Notes: generated by a model from the letters alone, not told the origin. DNA of 64,000 nt from Robiginitalea biformata HTCC2501 (GCF_000024125.1 NC_013222.1:2706501-2770500), one strand, 5' to 3'. Counted from the stretch's first letter, positions 7,910 through 18,062 are shown. Numbers and translations are program-made.

Positions 7910-9817
7910 TTATTTCACTTCCTCAAAATCGACGTCCTCCACGTTGTCTCCTTCCGCGGCATCGCCTGAATCCGTGGTCTGCCCGGCACCGTCTGCTCCC
8001 GGTTGCTGGGCCTCGGCCTGTGCCTTGTACATTTCCTCCGAAGCGTTCTTCCAGGCTTCGTTGATTTTGTCCAGGGCCGGCTGGATTACATCGGTATCCT
8101 TGCTTTCATAAGCCTTTTTGAGCTCTTCGAGCGCGGATTCGATTTCCTGCTTCTTGTCTGCAGACAATTTATCGCCGAATTCCCCCAGTTGTTTTTCCGT
8201 TTGAAAAATCATCTGGTCGGCCTCGTTGAGTTTGTCTACCTTCTCCTTGGCTTTCTTATCCGCTTCGGCATTCGCCTCGGCTTCAGACTTCATCCGCTCG
8301 ATCTCTTCCTCGGTAAGGCCGGAGGAGGCTTCAATCCGGATGTCCTGAGACTTCCCGGTTGCCTTATCCGTTGCAGACACCTTGATGATCCCGTTGGCGT
8401 CGATGTCAAAAGTCACCTCAATCTGCGGCGTGCCCCGGGGCGCCGGCGGGATGCCGTCCAGGTGGAACCGCCCGATGGTCTTGTTGTCCTTGGCCATGGG
8501 GCGCTCGCCCTGAAGTACGTGGATTTCCACAGAAGGCTGGTTGTCGGCCGCGGTGGAGAACACCTGCGACTTCTTGGTCGGGATGGTGGTGTTCGCCTCG
8601 ATGAGTTTTGTATTCACGCCTCCCATCGTCTCGATTCCGAGCGAAAGGGGGGTAACGTCCAGGAGCAGTACGTCTTTTACATCCCCGGTCAGGACGCCTC
8701 CCTGGATGGCCGCGCCGATGGCAACCACCTCATCCGGGTTTACGCCCTTGGAAGGCTTCTTCCCGAAAAATTTCTCAACCGCTTCCTGTACGGCCGGAAT
8801 CCGCGTGGATCCTCCCACCAGGATGATTTCATCGATATCGCTCTTGGAGAGACCAGCCGTTTTCAGGGCCGATTCGCAAGGGGCGATGGTCCGCTTGACC
8901 AGGTCTTCGATCAGTTGCTCGAATTTGGAACGCGACAAGGTGCGCACCAGGTGTTTGGGCCCGGAGGAAGTCGCCGTGATATACGGCAGGTTGATCTCCG
9001 TCTGTGAGGAAGAGGACAATTCGATCTTGGCCTTTTCAGCCGCCTCCCGGAGGCGTTGCAGGGCCATGGCATCCTCACGCAGGTCCATCTCTTCTTCCTG
9101 CTTGAATTCATCCGCAAGCCAATCGATGATCTTCTGGTCTACGTCGTCCCCGCCCAGGTGGGTGTCCCCGTCTGTTGCGAGTACCTCAAAAACCCCGTCC
9201 CCGAGCTCCAGGATGGATACGTCGTGCGTTCCGCCGCCAAAGTCAAAGACTACGATTTTCTGGTCCTGGTCTTTTTTATCCAGGCCGTAGGCCAGGGAAG
9301 CCGCCGTGGGCTCATTGATAATCCGCTCTACTTTAAGCCCCGCAATTTCACCGGCTTCCTTGGTAGCCTGCCGCTGGGAATCGTTGAAGTAGGCCGGGAC
9401 GGTAATTACCGCACGGCTGACGGATTGTCCGAGATAATCCTCGGCTGTCTTTTTCATTTTCTGCAGAATCATCGCAGAGAGTTCCTGGGGGGTGTAAAGG
9501 CGTCCGTCAACGTCTACCCGCGGGGTGTTGTTGTCTCCTTTGACGACTTTGTACGGCACCCGTTCGGCTTCCTTCTGGGATTCTGAATATTTGTTCCCCA
9601 TAAAACGCTTTATGGAGTATATGGTCTTGTTCGGGTTGGTCACCGCCTGCCGCTTGGCCGGGTCGCCCACCTTGATCTCACCGCCCTCTACAAAGGCGAT
9701 CACGGAAGGGGTCGTACGCTTGCCCTCGGCATTCGGGATTACCACAGGCTCATTTCCCTCCATCACGGAGACGCAGGAGTTTGTGGTACCTAAATCTATT
9801 CCGATAATCTTACTCAT
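7910..9817 (-). CDS. dnaK: Chaperone DnaK (Hsp70)
   Basis: A 635-residue Hsp70 chaperone. The ATPase domain shows [16 protein letters not shown] at the N-terminus, [38 protein letters not shown] and [16 protein letters not shown]; the substrate-binding domain follows with [16 protein letters not shown], and the C-terminal lid is Glu/Lys rich and ends in an acidic [13 protein letters not shown] tail. The start is set at ATG 9817 ([12 protein letters not shown]); a longer reading frame upstream adds unrelated residues. dnaJ and grpE are not adjacent. A TGACA-N3-TGTCA palindrome lies about 80 bases upstream. Confidence 0.98.
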   Translation of the reverse strand: MSKIIGIDLGTTNSCVSVMEGNEPVVIPNAEGKRTTPSVIAFVEGGEIKVGDPAKRQAVTNPNKTIYSIKRFMGNKYSESQKEAERVPYKVVKGDNNTPRVDVDGRLYTPQELSAMILQKMKKTAEDYLGQSVSRAVITVPAYFNDSQRQATKEAGEIAGLKVERIINEPTAASLAYGLDKKDQDQKIVVFDFGGGTHDVSILELGDGVFEVLATDGDTHLGGDDVDQKIIDWLADEFKQEEEMDLREDAMALQRLREAAEKAKIELSSSSQTEINLPYITATSSGPKHLVRTLSRSKFEQLIEDLVKRTIAPCESALKTAGLSKSDIDEIILVGGSTRIPAVQEAVEKFFGKKPSKGVNPDEVVAIGAAIQGGVLTGDVKDVLLLDVTPLSLGIETMGGVNTKLIEANTTIPTKKSQVFSTAADNQPSVEIHVLQGERPMAKDNKTIGRFHLDGIPPAPRGTPQIEVTFDIDANGIIKVSATDKATGKSQDIRIEASSGLTEEEIERMKSEAEANAEADKKAKEKVDKLNEADQMIFQTEKQLGEFGDKLSADKKQEIESALEELKKAYESKDTDVIQPALDKINEAWKNASEEMYKAQAEAQQPGADGAGQTTDSGDAAEGDNVEDVDFEEVK

Positions 9818-9893
9818 TCCTGTAATTTTATTATTAGTGTATTGCTTTCCGGTCGCACTGTAAGTGTCAAACAATATGCCATTGCACAAAACC

Positions 9894-9906
9894 TGACATA
9901 CTGTCA
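9894..9906. promoter_or_regulatory. Palindrome upstream of dnaK
   Basis: TGACA-TAC-TGTCA, a perfect 5-base-arm inverted repeat 77 bases before the dnaK start, with another TGTCA at 9865-9869 nearer the gene. It lies in the divergent dnaK/sdaA region. It may be an operator, but no bound protein can be named from sequence. Confidence 0.35.
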
Positions 9907-10005
9907 CAAACATCCCGCAAAAAGCTGCGGCCGGTGGCTTTCAGGGAAAGTGGTAAGTGGCCGTTTATTTTCCGGCAGTATAGGTGGTACTCCTGCGGAG
10001 CTTTG

Positions 10006-10013
10006 TATTTTCG
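10006..10013 (+). promoter_or_regulatory. Possible -7 element for sdaA
   Basis: TATTTTCG, one base away from TAnnTTTG, placed 19 bases before the sdaA ATG. A transcript would have a leader of roughly 12 bases. No TTG at the ideal -33 position was seen. Confidence 0.35.
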
Positions 10014-10032
10014 TACTGATAAAACAACGGGT

Positions 10033-11457
10033 ATGGAGTGCATCAGTGTCTTTGATATGCTTAAGGTTGGAATCGGGCCGTCCAGCTCCCATACTCTGGG
10101 ACCCTGGAAAGCCGGCTTGCGCTTCCTCGGGGAGTTGCGAAAAACGGAAAAGCTGGAACGGGTAACCAGGGTCCGCGTCCTCCTGTACGGATCCCTTTCG
10201 CTTACCGGTAAAGGGCATGCCACGGACCTGGCCGTACAGATGGGGCTCTGTGGGGCCGATCCGGAAACCGTACCCATCGAATCCGTGTCGTCCACCATCT
10301 CGGAAATACGGGAAAAGGAAGAACTCCGGCTGGGGGGGTCCCATCCGGTGCGCTTCGACCCGAAAACCGATATCAGCTTCCACAGGAAATTCCTCCCCTT
10401 CCACGCCAACGGACTGACGTTTGAAGCGCATTTCAGCGACGGGAAGAAACGGTCGGAAACCTATTATTCCATAGGCGGCGGTTTTGTGGTCAAGAAAGAG
10501 CAGGAAAACGCAAAACGCAAAAAGCAGGCCTTCAACCAGTTCCCCTACCCTTCCAGTACCGGGGCGGAATTATTGAGCCATTGCAAAAACGCCGGGGCGT
10601 CCATTTCGGATATCGTCCTGGAGAACGAGCGGTCCCTGCGGACCGATTCGGAAATCGACGCCGGGTTGCAGCGTATCTGGGAGGTAATGCTCGCATCGAT
10701 TTACGAAGGTTGCCATACGCCGGGGGAACTGCCCGGGGGACTCCGCGTAAAGCGCCGGGCAGCGGAAATTTACCAGAACCTGCAGGGGGATTCGCCCTAT
10801 ACCGGGCCGTCAGACTGGCCCGCATCCATTCGGAATACCCGGGTACAGTTCCGTCAGATTCTGAAATGGGTGAGTTGTTTTGCCTTGAGCGTCAATGAGG
10901 TCAACGCCAGCCTGGGTCGGATTGTTACGGCCCCTACCAATGGAAGCGCCGGGGTCATCCCGGCCGTGTTGATGTACTACCTGGTCATCGAAAACCACCA
11001 GGCGGGGTTTCCGGAAATCAAACGATTCCTGCTGGTGGCAGGCGAAATAGGCAGCCTCTTTAAAAAGGGGGCCACCATCTCAGCCGCCATGGGCGGGTGC
11101 CAGGCGGAGATCGGGGTGTCGTCCGCCATGGCCGCCGGGGCCCTGACCGAATTGCTGGGCGGCACGCCGGCCCAGGTACTGATGGCCGCAGAAATTGCGA
11201 TGGAACACCACCTGGGGCTTACCTGCGACCCGATTGCCGGGTTGGTACAGATACCGTGTATCGAACGCAACTCCATGGGCGCCATCAAGGCGATCAATGC
11301 GGCGGAACTCGCCCTGGGATCGGATGCGGCCAATGCAAAAGTGCCTTTTGACAAGGTGGTCCAGACCATGTGGGAAACGGCCCGGGACATGAACTCAAAA
11401 TACAAGGAAACCTCCGAAGGGGGGCTCGCCGTGGGGGTCAACCTGAGCGACTGCTAA
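10033..11457 (+). CDS. sdaA: L-serine ammonia-lyase (single chain, iron-sulfur)
   Basis: A 474-residue L-serine dehydratase that converts serine to pyruvate and ammonia using a 4Fe-4S cluster. It combines both domains in one chain: an N-terminal beta domain ([20 protein letters not shown]) and a C-terminal alpha domain with [19 protein letters not shown] and cluster-ligand cysteines in the [26 protein letters not shown] region. The start is ATG at 10033, just before the conserved ECISVFDML; the longer frame is not coding-like. The last four bases overlap the convergent NTF2-like gene. Confidence 0.96.
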   Translation: MECISVFDMLKVGIGPSSSHTLGPWKAGLRFLGELRKTEKLERVTRVRVLLYGSLSLTGKGHATDLAVQMGLCGADPETVPIESVSSTISEIREKEELRLGGSHPVRFDPKTDISFHRKFLPFHANGLTFEAHFSDGKKRSETYYSIGGGFVVKKEQENAKRKKQAFNQFPYPSSTGAELLSHCKNAGASISDIVLENERSLRTDSEIDAGLQRIWEVMLASIYEGCHTPGELPGGLRVKRRAAEIYQNLQGDSPYTGPSDWPASIRNTRVQFRQILKWVSCFALSVNEVNASLGRIVTAPTNGSAGVIPAVLMYYLVIENHQAGFPEIKRFLLVAGEIGSLFKKGATISAAMGGCQAEIGVSSAMAAGALTELLGGTPAQVLMAAEIAMEHHLGLTCDPIAGLVQIPCIERNSMGAIKAINAAELALGSDAANAKVPFDKVVQTMWETARDMNSKYKETSEGGLAVGVNLSDC

Positions 11458-11921
11458 AGGCAGCCGTCCCGCCTCCGCGTATCGACGATGTAGATGATTT
11501 TCCAGTCCGATCCATCCCGGAAAAGCTGGAAGGAATTCACCCCGCAGTGGCTGAACTTCCCGCCTACATAGAATTCGTACGGGGTCCAGGCATGAGCCAT
11601 ATTTCCGTCTACCCGGATTTTGTAATCCAGCAACCGCTCTTCGATGACCACAGTATCGGGGATGCCGGCAATGGATGCCAGGAAATCGGCCATGGGCTGG
11701 GAACGCAATACTGCCTTTCCTTCCGGATCGCTCCCTACGGTCTGCAGGAGCACCTCGGCCCCCAATACGGTTTTCATCCCGGTGGTATCCCGCTGGTGTA
11801 AACCCTGGAAAAAGCGGTCGATACTGGAGCGGACCGCAGCTTTTGAATCCTGCTGAGCCAGTCCAATAGGCCCGGACAGGAGAATGAATACTGCGAGAAG
11901 GCGATAAAATAATGCGTACAT
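11454..11921 (-). CDS. Exported NTF2-like (SnoaL/DUF4440 fold) protein
   Basis: A 155-residue protein with a signal peptide ([21 protein letters not shown]) followed by a small alpha+beta domain. The pattern of an initial helix ([14 protein letters not shown]), a loop with [10 protein letters not shown] and a sheet containing [20 protein letters not shown] and [12 protein letters not shown] is typical of the NTF2-like superfamily seen in Bacteroidota. Function is unknown; members range from isomerases to ligand-binding proteins. Start is ATG 11921 at the signal peptide. It is convergent with sdaA and shares four bases with its end. Confidence 0.75.
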   Translation of the reverse strand: MYALFYRLLAVFILLSGPIGLAQQDSKAAVRSSIDRFFQGLHQRDTTGMKTVLGAEVLLQTVGSDPEGKAVLRSQPMADFLASIAGIPDTVVIEERLLDYKIRVDGNMAHAWTPYEFYVGGKFSHCGVNSFQLFRDGSDWKIIYIVDTRRRDGCL

Positions 11922-12006
11922 GGCGTCAAGTTGAATTATCCAAATGTAGCCTATTCCGGCGAATCCCTGGTCGGGGGTGCCTTCGGGCGGACACGGCAAA
12001 ATTGTG

Positions 12007-12014
12007 TACTTTTA
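12007..12014 (+). promoter_or_regulatory. Possible -7 element for panB
   Basis: TACTTTTA, one mismatch to TAnnTTTG, 21 bases before the panB ATG at 12036. The gap between this element and the start fits other promoters in the window. Confidence 0.3.
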
Positions 12015-12035
12015 GGCGCCATAAACCGCCAAACT

Positions 12036-12854
12036 ATGTCCGTTTCTAAAAAAGAATACAAAAGGGTTACCGTCCGGTCGCTCGTGGAAATGAAGCAACA
12101 GGGTGAAAAAATTTCAATGCTTACCGCCTACGACTATTCCATGGCGCGGATCGTGGATGCTGCGCGGGTCGACGTAATCCTGGTCGGGGATTCCGCAAGT
12201 AATGTCATGGCGGGTCACGAAACCACCCTGCCCATCACGCTGGACCAGATGATCTACCACGCGAGTTCGGTGATCCGGGCTGTGGACCGGGCGCTCGTCG
12301 TTGTGGATATCCCCTTCGGCTCCTACCAAAGCGACCCGAAGGAAGCCCTCCGTTCTGCCATTCGCATTATGAAGGAGAGCGGGGCCCACGCCGTGAAGGT
12401 GGAAGGCGGGGAAGAGGTAAAGGAATCCGTGAAGCGCATCCTGAACGCCGGCATCCCGGTGATGGGCCACCTGGGGCTGACCCCCCAGAGTATTTACAAA
12501 TTCGGCACCTACACGGTACGGGCCAAGGAAGAGGCCGAAGCCCGCAAACTCGTGGAGGATGCCAAGCTGTTGGAACGCCTCGGCTGCTTTGCCGTAGTCC
12601 TGGAAAAGATCCCGGCGGAACTCACCAAAAAGGTCTCCGAGAAACTCACCATCCCGACTATCGGGATCGGCGGGGGGGTCCATGCGGACGGCCAGGTACT
12701 GGTTATTCACGACCTCCTGGGGATGACCCACGAATTCAACCCGCGTTTCTTACGCCGGTATATGAACCTGTACGAGGATATGGGAAAAGCTATCGGGCAG
12801 TATGTAAGCGATGTCAAATCGAAGAATTTCCCGAACACGGACGAACAATACTAG
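12036..12854 (+). CDS. panB: 3-methyl-2-oxobutanoate hydroxymethyltransferase
   Basis: A 272-residue ketopantoate hydroxymethyltransferase, the first step of pantothenate (and thus CoA) synthesis. Typical motifs are [34 protein letters not shown] with the Mg-binding Asp, [30 protein letters not shown] and [19 protein letters not shown]. Length matches the family. The start is ATG 12036, followed by [12 protein letters not shown]. The pathway continues to CoA through coaBC and coaE, also present in this window but not linked. The next gene follows after 69 bases. Confidence 0.97.
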   Translation: MSVSKKEYKRVTVRSLVEMKQQGEKISMLTAYDYSMARIVDAARVDVILVGDSASNVMAGHETTLPITLDQMIYHASSVIRAVDRALVVVDIPFGSYQSDPKEALRSAIRIMKESGAHAVKVEGGEEVKESVKRILNAGIPVMGHLGLTPQSIYKFGTYTVRAKEEAEARKLVEDAKLLERLGCFAVVLEKIPAELTKKVSEKLTIPTIGIGGGVHADGQVLVIHDLLGMTHEFNPRFLRRYMNLYEDMGKAIGQYVSDVKSKNFPNTDEQY

Positions 12855-12923
12855 CCGGTACCCCGCGGTGTTACGAACCCCAGCGTACTGCGCATTTGCC
12901 ACGCCTCACACTACCTGCCTTCC

Positions 12924-13634
12924 ATGAACGGTCCGAAAACACATCCCGGAAACCTGATGGTCCTCTATGAGGATAACCACCTGATCGCCGTCTCCAAACG
13001 GGCAGGCGATATCGTTCAGGGTGACAAAACGGGGGATACCCCGCTGCCTGAAACCGTCAAGGACTATATCGCGCATAAATACCAGAAACCCGGAAAGGTA
13101 TTCCTGGGAGTCGTCCACCGGCTGGACCGGCCCACCACCGGCGTCATCGTTTTTGCGCGAACTTCCAAGGCGCTCAGCCGGATGAACCGTTTGTTCGCGG
13201 AGGGCGGTACCCGTAAAACCTACTGGGCCCTGGTGGGGACCCCGCCTCCTGAAACAGCCGGCCGTTTGGTACACTGGCTGGAACGCAACCAAAAGCAAAA
13301 CAAGTCCTATGCCCGGGCTAAAGAAGTCCCCGGCAGCAAGCAGGCGATCCTCAATTACCGACTGCTCGGCAGCCTGGACCGCTACCACCTGTTGGAAATT
13401 GACCTGGAAACCGGCAGGCACCACCAGATCCGCGCCCAGCTGGCCGCAATAGGAAGCCCGATAAAGGGGGATCTTAAATACGGCTTCCCCAGGAGCAACC
13501 CGGACGGGGGCATCCATTTGCACGCCCGCAGACTCGAATTTATCCACCCGGTGCGCCAAGACCCCGTCAGTATCCTGGCGCCCTTACCGGACGACCCGCT
13601 TTGGGAGGCTTGTGGGAAACTGGATTCGATTTGA
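12924..13634 (+). CDS. RluA-family pseudouridine synthase
   Basis: A 236-residue RNA pseudouridine synthase without an S4 domain. The catalytic motif is VHRLDRPTTGVIVFARTSKA with the essential Asp; upstream is LYEDNHLIAVSKRAGDIVQ and downstream ETGRHHQIRAQLAAIGSPIKGD, all typical of the RluA family. The RNA target is probably a rRNA or tRNA uridine but cannot be stated. An ATG at 12957 is an alternative start; the first one gives a short extra N-terminus. The last codons run directly into a repeat array. Confidence 0.9.
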   Translation: MNGPKTHPGNLMVLYEDNHLIAVSKRAGDIVQGDKTGDTPLPETVKDYIAHKYQKPGKVFLGVVHRLDRPTTGVIVFARTSKALSRMNRLFAEGGTRKTYWALVGTPPPETAGRLVHWLERNQKQNKSYARAKEVPGSKQAILNYRLLGSLDRYHLLEIDLETGRHHQIRAQLAAIGSPIKGDLKYGFPRSNPDGGIHLHARRLEFIHPVRQDPVSILAPLPDDPLWEACGKLDSI

Positions 13635-13769
13635 AGATTTGAAGATTTGAAGATTTGAAGATGGGGATTGGGTGATTTGAAGATTTGAAGATGGGGATTG
13701 GGTGATTTGAAGATTTGAAGATGGGGATTGGGTGATTTGAAGATGCGCCGATTTGAAGATTTGGAGATT
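13628..13769. repeat. Nested tandem repeats of GATTTGAA and a 30-base unit
   Basis: Four copies of the 8-mer GATTTGAA are followed by GATGGGGATTGGGT, then by two exact copies of a 30-base unit made of two GATTTGAA and one GATGGGGATTGGGT, and end in degraded copies (to about 13769). The array begins inside the last three codons of the pseudouridine synthase gene, whose TGA is part of the first unit. Apparent reading frames across it (Ser-Asn-Leu-Gln-Ile-Phe-Lys repeats) are artefacts. It lies between two convergent genes. Confidence 0.95.
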
Positions 13770-13949
13770 GCGCGCGGTAACTCAATGACCCCCGGAGGTT
13801 TCAAATAGCCGGTTGAATTCCAGACCCCGGATTTTTATTTTAATTGTTAGTAAGCCAATTAGCTCATTGCGATTTCCAAATTACTTCATTGGCAAACTAC
13901 CTCATTGGCAAATTCACAAATTGGCAAATTGGCAAATTGCCAAATCAAC
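13770..13949. repeat. Second, unrelated array of TTGGCAAA-type repeats
   Basis: Part of the 315-base gene-free stretch 13635-13949. From about 13890 it has repeated TTGGCAAA units, including TCATTGGCAAA twice and ATTGGCAA three times, and ends in a 15-base perfect inverted repeat TTGGCAAATTGCCAA at 13929-13943. The sequence between 13770 and 13860 shows no gene, RNA or clear motif. The final inverted repeat lies just after the stop codon of the minus-strand gene at 13950 and could form a weak hairpin in either transcript. Confidence 0.8.
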
Positions 13950-15494
13950 CTACCGCGCCATCGCCACGGCCTTCTCCCGGATAATGTCTGCTACCGGCCG
14001 GCCCTGCAGGTGGCTTTCAAGCCAGGAGAGGATGTCCAGGTAGAGGAAGGCGCGTTTCTCGTAAGGGTGGTCTTCATAGACCTTGAGCCGGTCGTATAAT
14101 TCCTGGAAGGCATCCTTGAGTTCGTGGGGGTAAATAGACCCCATTTTCCTCAGGAATTTGATCATCTCCCGCTGTACCGCGTGCAGTTCATTCATTTTCA
14201 ACAGGAATTTATACGTGCTTTTAAGCTGCACCTCCAAATGGTAGTCCATCCCCGCCTCGTAGTGTGCCACCAGGCTCAGGACCCGGGCAAAACACATCAG
14301 GTCTTCCCGTACCTTCAGGCTCTTGTTCTGGATAATTTTTTTGAGGTAGAGAATGCAGTTTTTATGGTCTCCGTTCCCGAAATACAGGCAGGCAATCTTG
14401 TAGTAAAACAGCATGATGTGGTGCTGGTCCAGCCGCTGCCGGTGCTTGGCGATGCCGTATTCCACAATGCGCACCAGGTCCAGGCCTTTACGGAAAGTGC
14501 CTTCCAGGAAATGCAGGTTGAGCTTGTTGGCATTCACATAGAGGAAACTCAGGGAGGCCACATTGTCGTTTTTGGGGAAATCCTTGCCGGAAATTACGGT
14601 TTCCATATGTTCCAAGGTGCTGCGGAACTGGCTGCTGTATTGCACGTAGAACAGGGATTCCAGCAGGTAGTTGTTCCCCTTGAGGTAGAACACGGGGTTC
14701 AGGCAGATCTGGTCCGGGTTGTCGTTGAACAGGCTCACCCATTTGTGGGCATAGCGGTAGGCGGATAAAAAATCCTGGGTCAGGAAACTGTACCACAGGT
14801 GTGCCTTGTACAACCAAAGTTTTTCGCGGAACCCCAATTGGTTGAGTCGGTAGTCCGGAAGGTGCTCATCAAAATACTCGGTGACCCTTCGGTAATCCTC
14901 GTCGTTGCGTACGTAGCCCACCTGCAGCATCATCCCGTACAACTGCAGGGAAAGGTTGGAGAGCTTGCTGGTGATGTTGTTCAGGTCGGCCAGGCGCTCG
15001 GCTTCGGTGGTGAGTTCCCGGGCCCGGTCCGGCAAGCTTCGGGTGATGTACTGGGTCTCGATGATCTTTTCGAGCTCCACGATCTCAAAAGCGATATTTT
15101 TCTCCTCGTGTTCGATGGCGGTGGCCTTGACCTTTTCGAGGATTTTCAGGCTTTGCTTGTAGAGGCCTTTCTGATAGAGGATTGTGGCAAAATCGAGTTG
15201 TTCCCGGATTTGCACGCGGACATTCTGGTTTACCGGGTTCAGGCGCAGGCTGATCAGGATTTGCTTGTAGAGGTGCGCCTTGAGGTTGGACAACTGGGAT
15301 TTTTTGACAATTCCGCTCTGCAGGATGGCCTCCTCGTCATAGGCTTTGTGCTTGTCCAGTAAGTTGAACAAAGCCAGGAACTTGGCATCCGCGTTGACGC
15401 CCAACCGGCCCACATAGAGTTTGAATTGGCGCTTTTCCGATTTGGACAGGGATTTGACCAAAACGAACAGGGCGTCTTTATGGGTATTCGTCAT
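13950..15494 (-). CDS. Large cytosolic helical protein of unknown function
   Basis: A 514-residue protein with no signal peptide or membrane segment. It begins TNTHKDALFVLVKSLSKSEK followed by RQFKLYVGR and is helical throughout, with regularly spaced aromatic and Leu residues that suggest a TPR-like alpha-solenoid (for example the region with FYYKIACLYFGNGDHKNCIL). I recognise it as a Bacteroidota-typical hypothetical but can assign no function. It is transcribed divergently from leuA with 148 bases between them and ends at the repeat arrays. Confidence 0.7.
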   Translation of the reverse strand: MTNTHKDALFVLVKSLSKSEKRQFKLYVGRLGVNADAKFLALFNLLDKHKAYDEEAILQSGIVKKSQLSNLKAHLYKQILISLRLNPVNQNVRVQIREQLDFATILYQKGLYKQSLKILEKVKATAIEHEEKNIAFEIVELEKIIETQYITRSLPDRARELTTEAERLADLNNITSKLSNLSLQLYGMMLQVGYVRNDEDYRRVTEYFDEHLPDYRLNQLGFREKLWLYKAHLWYSFLTQDFLSAYRYAHKWVSLFNDNPDQICLNPVFYLKGNNYLLESLFYVQYSSQFRSTLEHMETVISGKDFPKNDNVASLSFLYVNANKLNLHFLEGTFRKGLDLVRIVEYGIAKHRQRLDQHHIMLFYYKIACLYFGNGDHKNCILYLKKIIQNKSLKVREDLMCFARVLSLVAHYEAGMDYHLEVQLKSTYKFLLKMNELHAVQREMIKFLRKMGSIYPHELKDAFQELYDRLKVYEDHPYEKRAFLYLDILSWLESHLQGRPVADIIREKAVAMAR

Positions 15495-15604
15495 CGTAAT
15501 AATTCTATATTAAGCGCCTGTTTTACAGCGCTGTACGAATAGCAAACTGATCCTTAACATTGTAAATGGACAGGCGGATATCCCGGATTCCAACCCACTC
15601 CCGT

Positions 15605-15612
15605 TATCTTCG
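15605..15612 (+). promoter_or_regulatory. Possible -7 element for leuAB
   Basis: TATCTTCG, one mismatch to TAnnTTTG, 30 bases before the leuA ATG. No attenuator-like leader peptide or terminator hairpin is evident between it and leuA. Confidence 0.35.
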
Positions 15613-15642
15613 TTAATTGGTGATTAAAAGTATGTAAATATA

Positions 15643-16815
15643 ATGAGCAAAGATAAGGTACAGATTTTTGACACAACCCTCAGGGACGGCGAACAGGTCC
15701 CGGGTTGCAAACTGGATACGGAGCAGAAGCTGATAATCGCCGAACGCCTCGATGCGCTGGGGGTGGATGTGATCGAAGCGGGCTTCCCGATTTCAAGCCC
15801 CGGGGATTTTAAATCTGTTTCGGAAATCTCCCGCCTGGTTAAAAACGCGACGGTCTGCGGCCTGACGCGTGCGGTTAAAAAAGATATCGAGGTTGCTGCC
15901 GAGGCCATCAAGGACGCCAAAAAGCCTCGGATACACACGGGTATCGGTACGTCGGAATCCCATATCAAATACAAATTCAATTCCACCCAGGACGAGGTGT
16001 TGCGACGGGCAGTGGAAGCCGTCAAATACGCCAAGACTTTTGTGGAGGACGTGGAGTTCTACGCCGAGGATGCCGGGCGTACCGAGAATGAGTTCCTGGC
16101 ACGGATCTGCGAGGCGGTCATCCAGGCCGGGGCCACAGTCCTGAACATCCCGGATACCACCGGTTATTGCCTTCCCGAAGAATACGGGGCCAAGATGAAG
16201 TACCTGCGGGAAAATGTGCGCGACATCGACAAGGCGATCCTCTCATGTCACTGCCACAACGACCTGGGGCTCGCCACCGCCAATTCCATTGCCGGGGTGA
16301 TCAACGGCGCCCGACAGATAGAATGTACCATCAACGGGATCGGCGAACGGGCCGGGAATACCTCCCTGGAAGAAGTGGTGATGATCCTCCGCCAACATCC
16401 CCACCTGAACCTGGATACAGGGATCAACAGCAAACTCCTGTACGATACCAGTCAGATGGTTTCCCGGAAAATGGGCATGCCGGTGCAGCCCAACAAGGCC
16501 ATCGTGGGCTCCAATGCCTTTGCCCACAGTTCCGGAATCCACCAGGACGGGGTCATCAAAAAACGGGAAACCTATGAAATTATCGACCCGGTGGACGTGG
16601 GGGTGACCGAATCTTCCATCGTGCTGACAGCGCGTAGTGGCCGGGCGGCCCTGGCTTACCGGGCCAAGAAAGTCGGGTATGAACTGACCAAGTTGCAGCT
16701 CGATAAAGTATACGACCAATTCCTGGTCTTTGCGGACCGCAAAAAAGAAATCGAAGATGCCGATATCCACAGCATTGTGGAGGCGTCCGGTGTTAATATA
16801 GAAAGTATCGCTTGA
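15643..16815 (+). CDS. leuA: 2-isopropylmalate synthase, short form
   Basis: A 390-residue enzyme condensing acetyl-CoA with 2-oxoisovalerate, the first step of leucine synthesis. The HMGL-like barrel is complete: [16 protein letters not shown], the metal-binding [15 protein letters not shown], and [14 protein letters not shown], followed by [13 protein letters not shown]. It ends after about 390 residues, so the C-terminal LeuA dimer/leucine-binding domain of the 500-residue forms is absent, which is usual in Bacteroidota and implies that leucine feedback at that site is missing. Homocitrate or citramalate synthase are alternatives, but leuB next door favours LeuA. Its TGA overlaps the leuB ATG. 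Confidence 0.9.
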   Translation: MSKDKVQIFDTTLRDGEQVPGCKLDTEQKLIIAERLDALGVDVIEAGFPISSPGDFKSVSEISRLVKNATVCGLTRAVKKDIEVAAEAIKDAKKPRIHTGIGTSESHIKYKFNSTQDEVLRRAVEAVKYAKTFVEDVEFYAEDAGRTENEFLARICEAVIQAGATVLNIPDTTGYCLPEEYGAKMKYLRENVRDIDKAILSCHCHNDLGLATANSIAGVINGARQIECTINGIGERAGNTSLEEVVMILRQHPHLNLDTGINSKLLYDTSQMVSRKMGMPVQPNKAIVGSNAFAHSSGIHQDGVIKKRETYEIIDPVDVGVTESSIVLTARSGRAALAYRAKKVGYELTKLQLDKVYDQFLVFADRKKEIEDADIHSIVEASGVNIESIA

Positions 16816-17933
16816 TGAAATTGAAAATCGCATTGCTCCCGGGAGACGGGATCGGACCCGAGGTGGCCGCCCAGGCCGTTGCCTGCCTGCAGGCTGTTGA
16901 AGAGGCCTTCGGGCACCAATTTGAATTTACCAAGGCGCCAGTCGGCGCCATTGCCATCGACCAGACCGGGAACCCCCTTCCGGACGACACCCTGGAATTG
17001 TGTAAGCAATCCGACGCCGTCCTGTTCGGGGCCATCGGCGACCCGAAATACGACAACGATCCGGAATCCAAGGTGCGCCCCGAGCAGGGCCTCCTGCGAC
17101 TGCGCAAGGAATTGGGGCTGTTCAGCAATATCCGCCCGGTAAAGGTCTTCCCTACCCTGATTGACAAATCGCCTCTCCGGAAGGAACGCATTGAAAACAC
17201 GGATTTCGTTATTTACCGGGAACTGACAGGGGGCATTTATTTCGGGGAAAAATTCCTGAGCGAAGACGGGAACACCGCTTCCGACCTCTGCATCTACAGC
17301 GAAGAGGAGATCAGCCGGATTGCGCACCTGGCTTTCAAGGCCGCAAAAGGCCGCCGAAAGAAACTCACCCTGGTGGACAAGGCCAACGTACTGGAATCCT
17401 CCCGCCTGTGGCGCCGGGTGGTTACGCGCATCGGGGAGAGTTACCCGGACGTGGAACTCCACTATCTCTTTGTGGATAACGCGGCCATGCAAATGATCTT
17501 GAACCCCAGCCAGTTCGATGTGATCCTCACGGAAAACATGTTTGGGGATATCCTGTCGGACGAAGGAAGCGTGATCGGCGGGTCCATCGGCCTGTTGCCC
17601 TCTGCGTCCGTAGGGGAATCCAGCGCCATGTTTGAGCCCATCCACGGCTCCTATCCCCAGGCTACCGGCAAGAACATCGCCAACCCGATTGCCTCGATCC
17701 TGTCGGCAGCCATGCTGCTCGACCATTTTGGCCTGGACGAAGAGGCTGCCGCCGTGGTGCGCTCGGTGAATAAAGCCCTGAAAAAGGGAATGGTCACCCC
17801 GGACCTCGACCCAAAAAGCAAACACGGTACGGACGATGTGGGCCAGTTTATTGCCGGACACATCAGCGATTCGGACGATTTCAAGGGGTTGAACCAGGAG
17901 AATATCGGCCTGGGAAAATCCACGATTATCTGA
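16815..17933 (+). CDS. leuB: 3-isopropylmalate dehydrogenase
   Basis: A 372-residue NAD-dependent oxidative decarboxylase of leucine synthesis. Motifs include LLPGDGIGPEVAAQAV, the substrate-binding LLRLRKELGLFSNIRP, TGGIYFGEK, LVDKANVLESSRLWR, the metal-binding ENMFGDILSDEGSVIGGSIG, and GSYPQATGKNIANPIA. The ATG at 16815 overlaps the leuA stop (TGATG); a TTG three bases earlier is less likely. leuC and leuD are not in the window, so this is a split leucine pathway. A strong terminator follows. Confidence 0.97.
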   Translation: MKLKIALLPGDGIGPEVAAQAVACLQAVEEAFGHQFEFTKAPVGAIAIDQTGNPLPDDTLELCKQSDAVLFGAIGDPKYDNDPESKVRPEQGLLRLRKELGLFSNIRPVKVFPTLIDKSPLRKERIENTDFVIYRELTGGIYFGEKFLSEDGNTASDLCIYSEEEISRIAHLAFKAAKGRRKKLTLVDKANVLESSRLWRRVVTRIGESYPDVELHYLFVDNAAMQMILNPSQFDVILTENMFGDILSDEGSVIGGSIGLLPSASVGESSAMFEPIHGSYPQATGKNIANPIASILSAAMLLDHFGLDEEAAAVVRSVNKALKKGMVTPDLDPKSKHGTDDVGQFIAGHISDSDDFKGLNQENIGLGKSTII

Positions 17934-17956
17934 TACCGCCTGCATTGCAAAGCAAT

Positions 17957-17990
17957 CCCCCCGGCCCTTAACGCCCGGGGGTTTTTATTT
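17957..17990 (+). terminator. Intrinsic terminator of leuAB
   Basis: CCCCCGG pairs with CCGGGGG around a roughly 10-base loop, followed by TTTTTATTTT. It lies 24 bases after the leuB stop and separates the operon from pheT. Confidence 0.88.
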
Positions 17991-18036
17991 TAATCCGGGC
18001 TGATGGCGGAAAGTGGAATAAATAGGGACATTGTTT

Positions 18037-18044
18037 TATCTTTG
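18037..18044 (+). promoter_or_regulatory. -7 element of the pheT promoter
   Basis: TATCTTTG, a perfect match to TAnnTTTG, 18 bases before the pheT ATG. There is no good TTG at -33. A transcript from here would have a leader of about 11 bases. Confidence 0.55.
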
Positions 18045-18062
18045 TTCGCTTAAAACAGCGGA

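Noticed and set aside
9818..9913. N-terminal extension of DnaK by 32 residues
   Set aside because: The extra residues do not resemble DnaK and overlap the promoter region; ATG 9817 gives the canonical start.
13628..13769. Array resembling a CRISPR
   Set aside because: Repeats are contiguous with no unique spacers and no cas genes are nearby.
13567..13804. Open frames rich in Ser-Asn-Leu-Gln-Ile-Phe-Lys repeats
   Set aside because: They are translations of the GATTTGAA repeat array on the minus strand, not genes.
15643..16815. LeuA truncated at the C-terminus
   Set aside because: The short form without the regulatory domain is normal in Bacteroidota; there is no frameshift or remnant before leuB.
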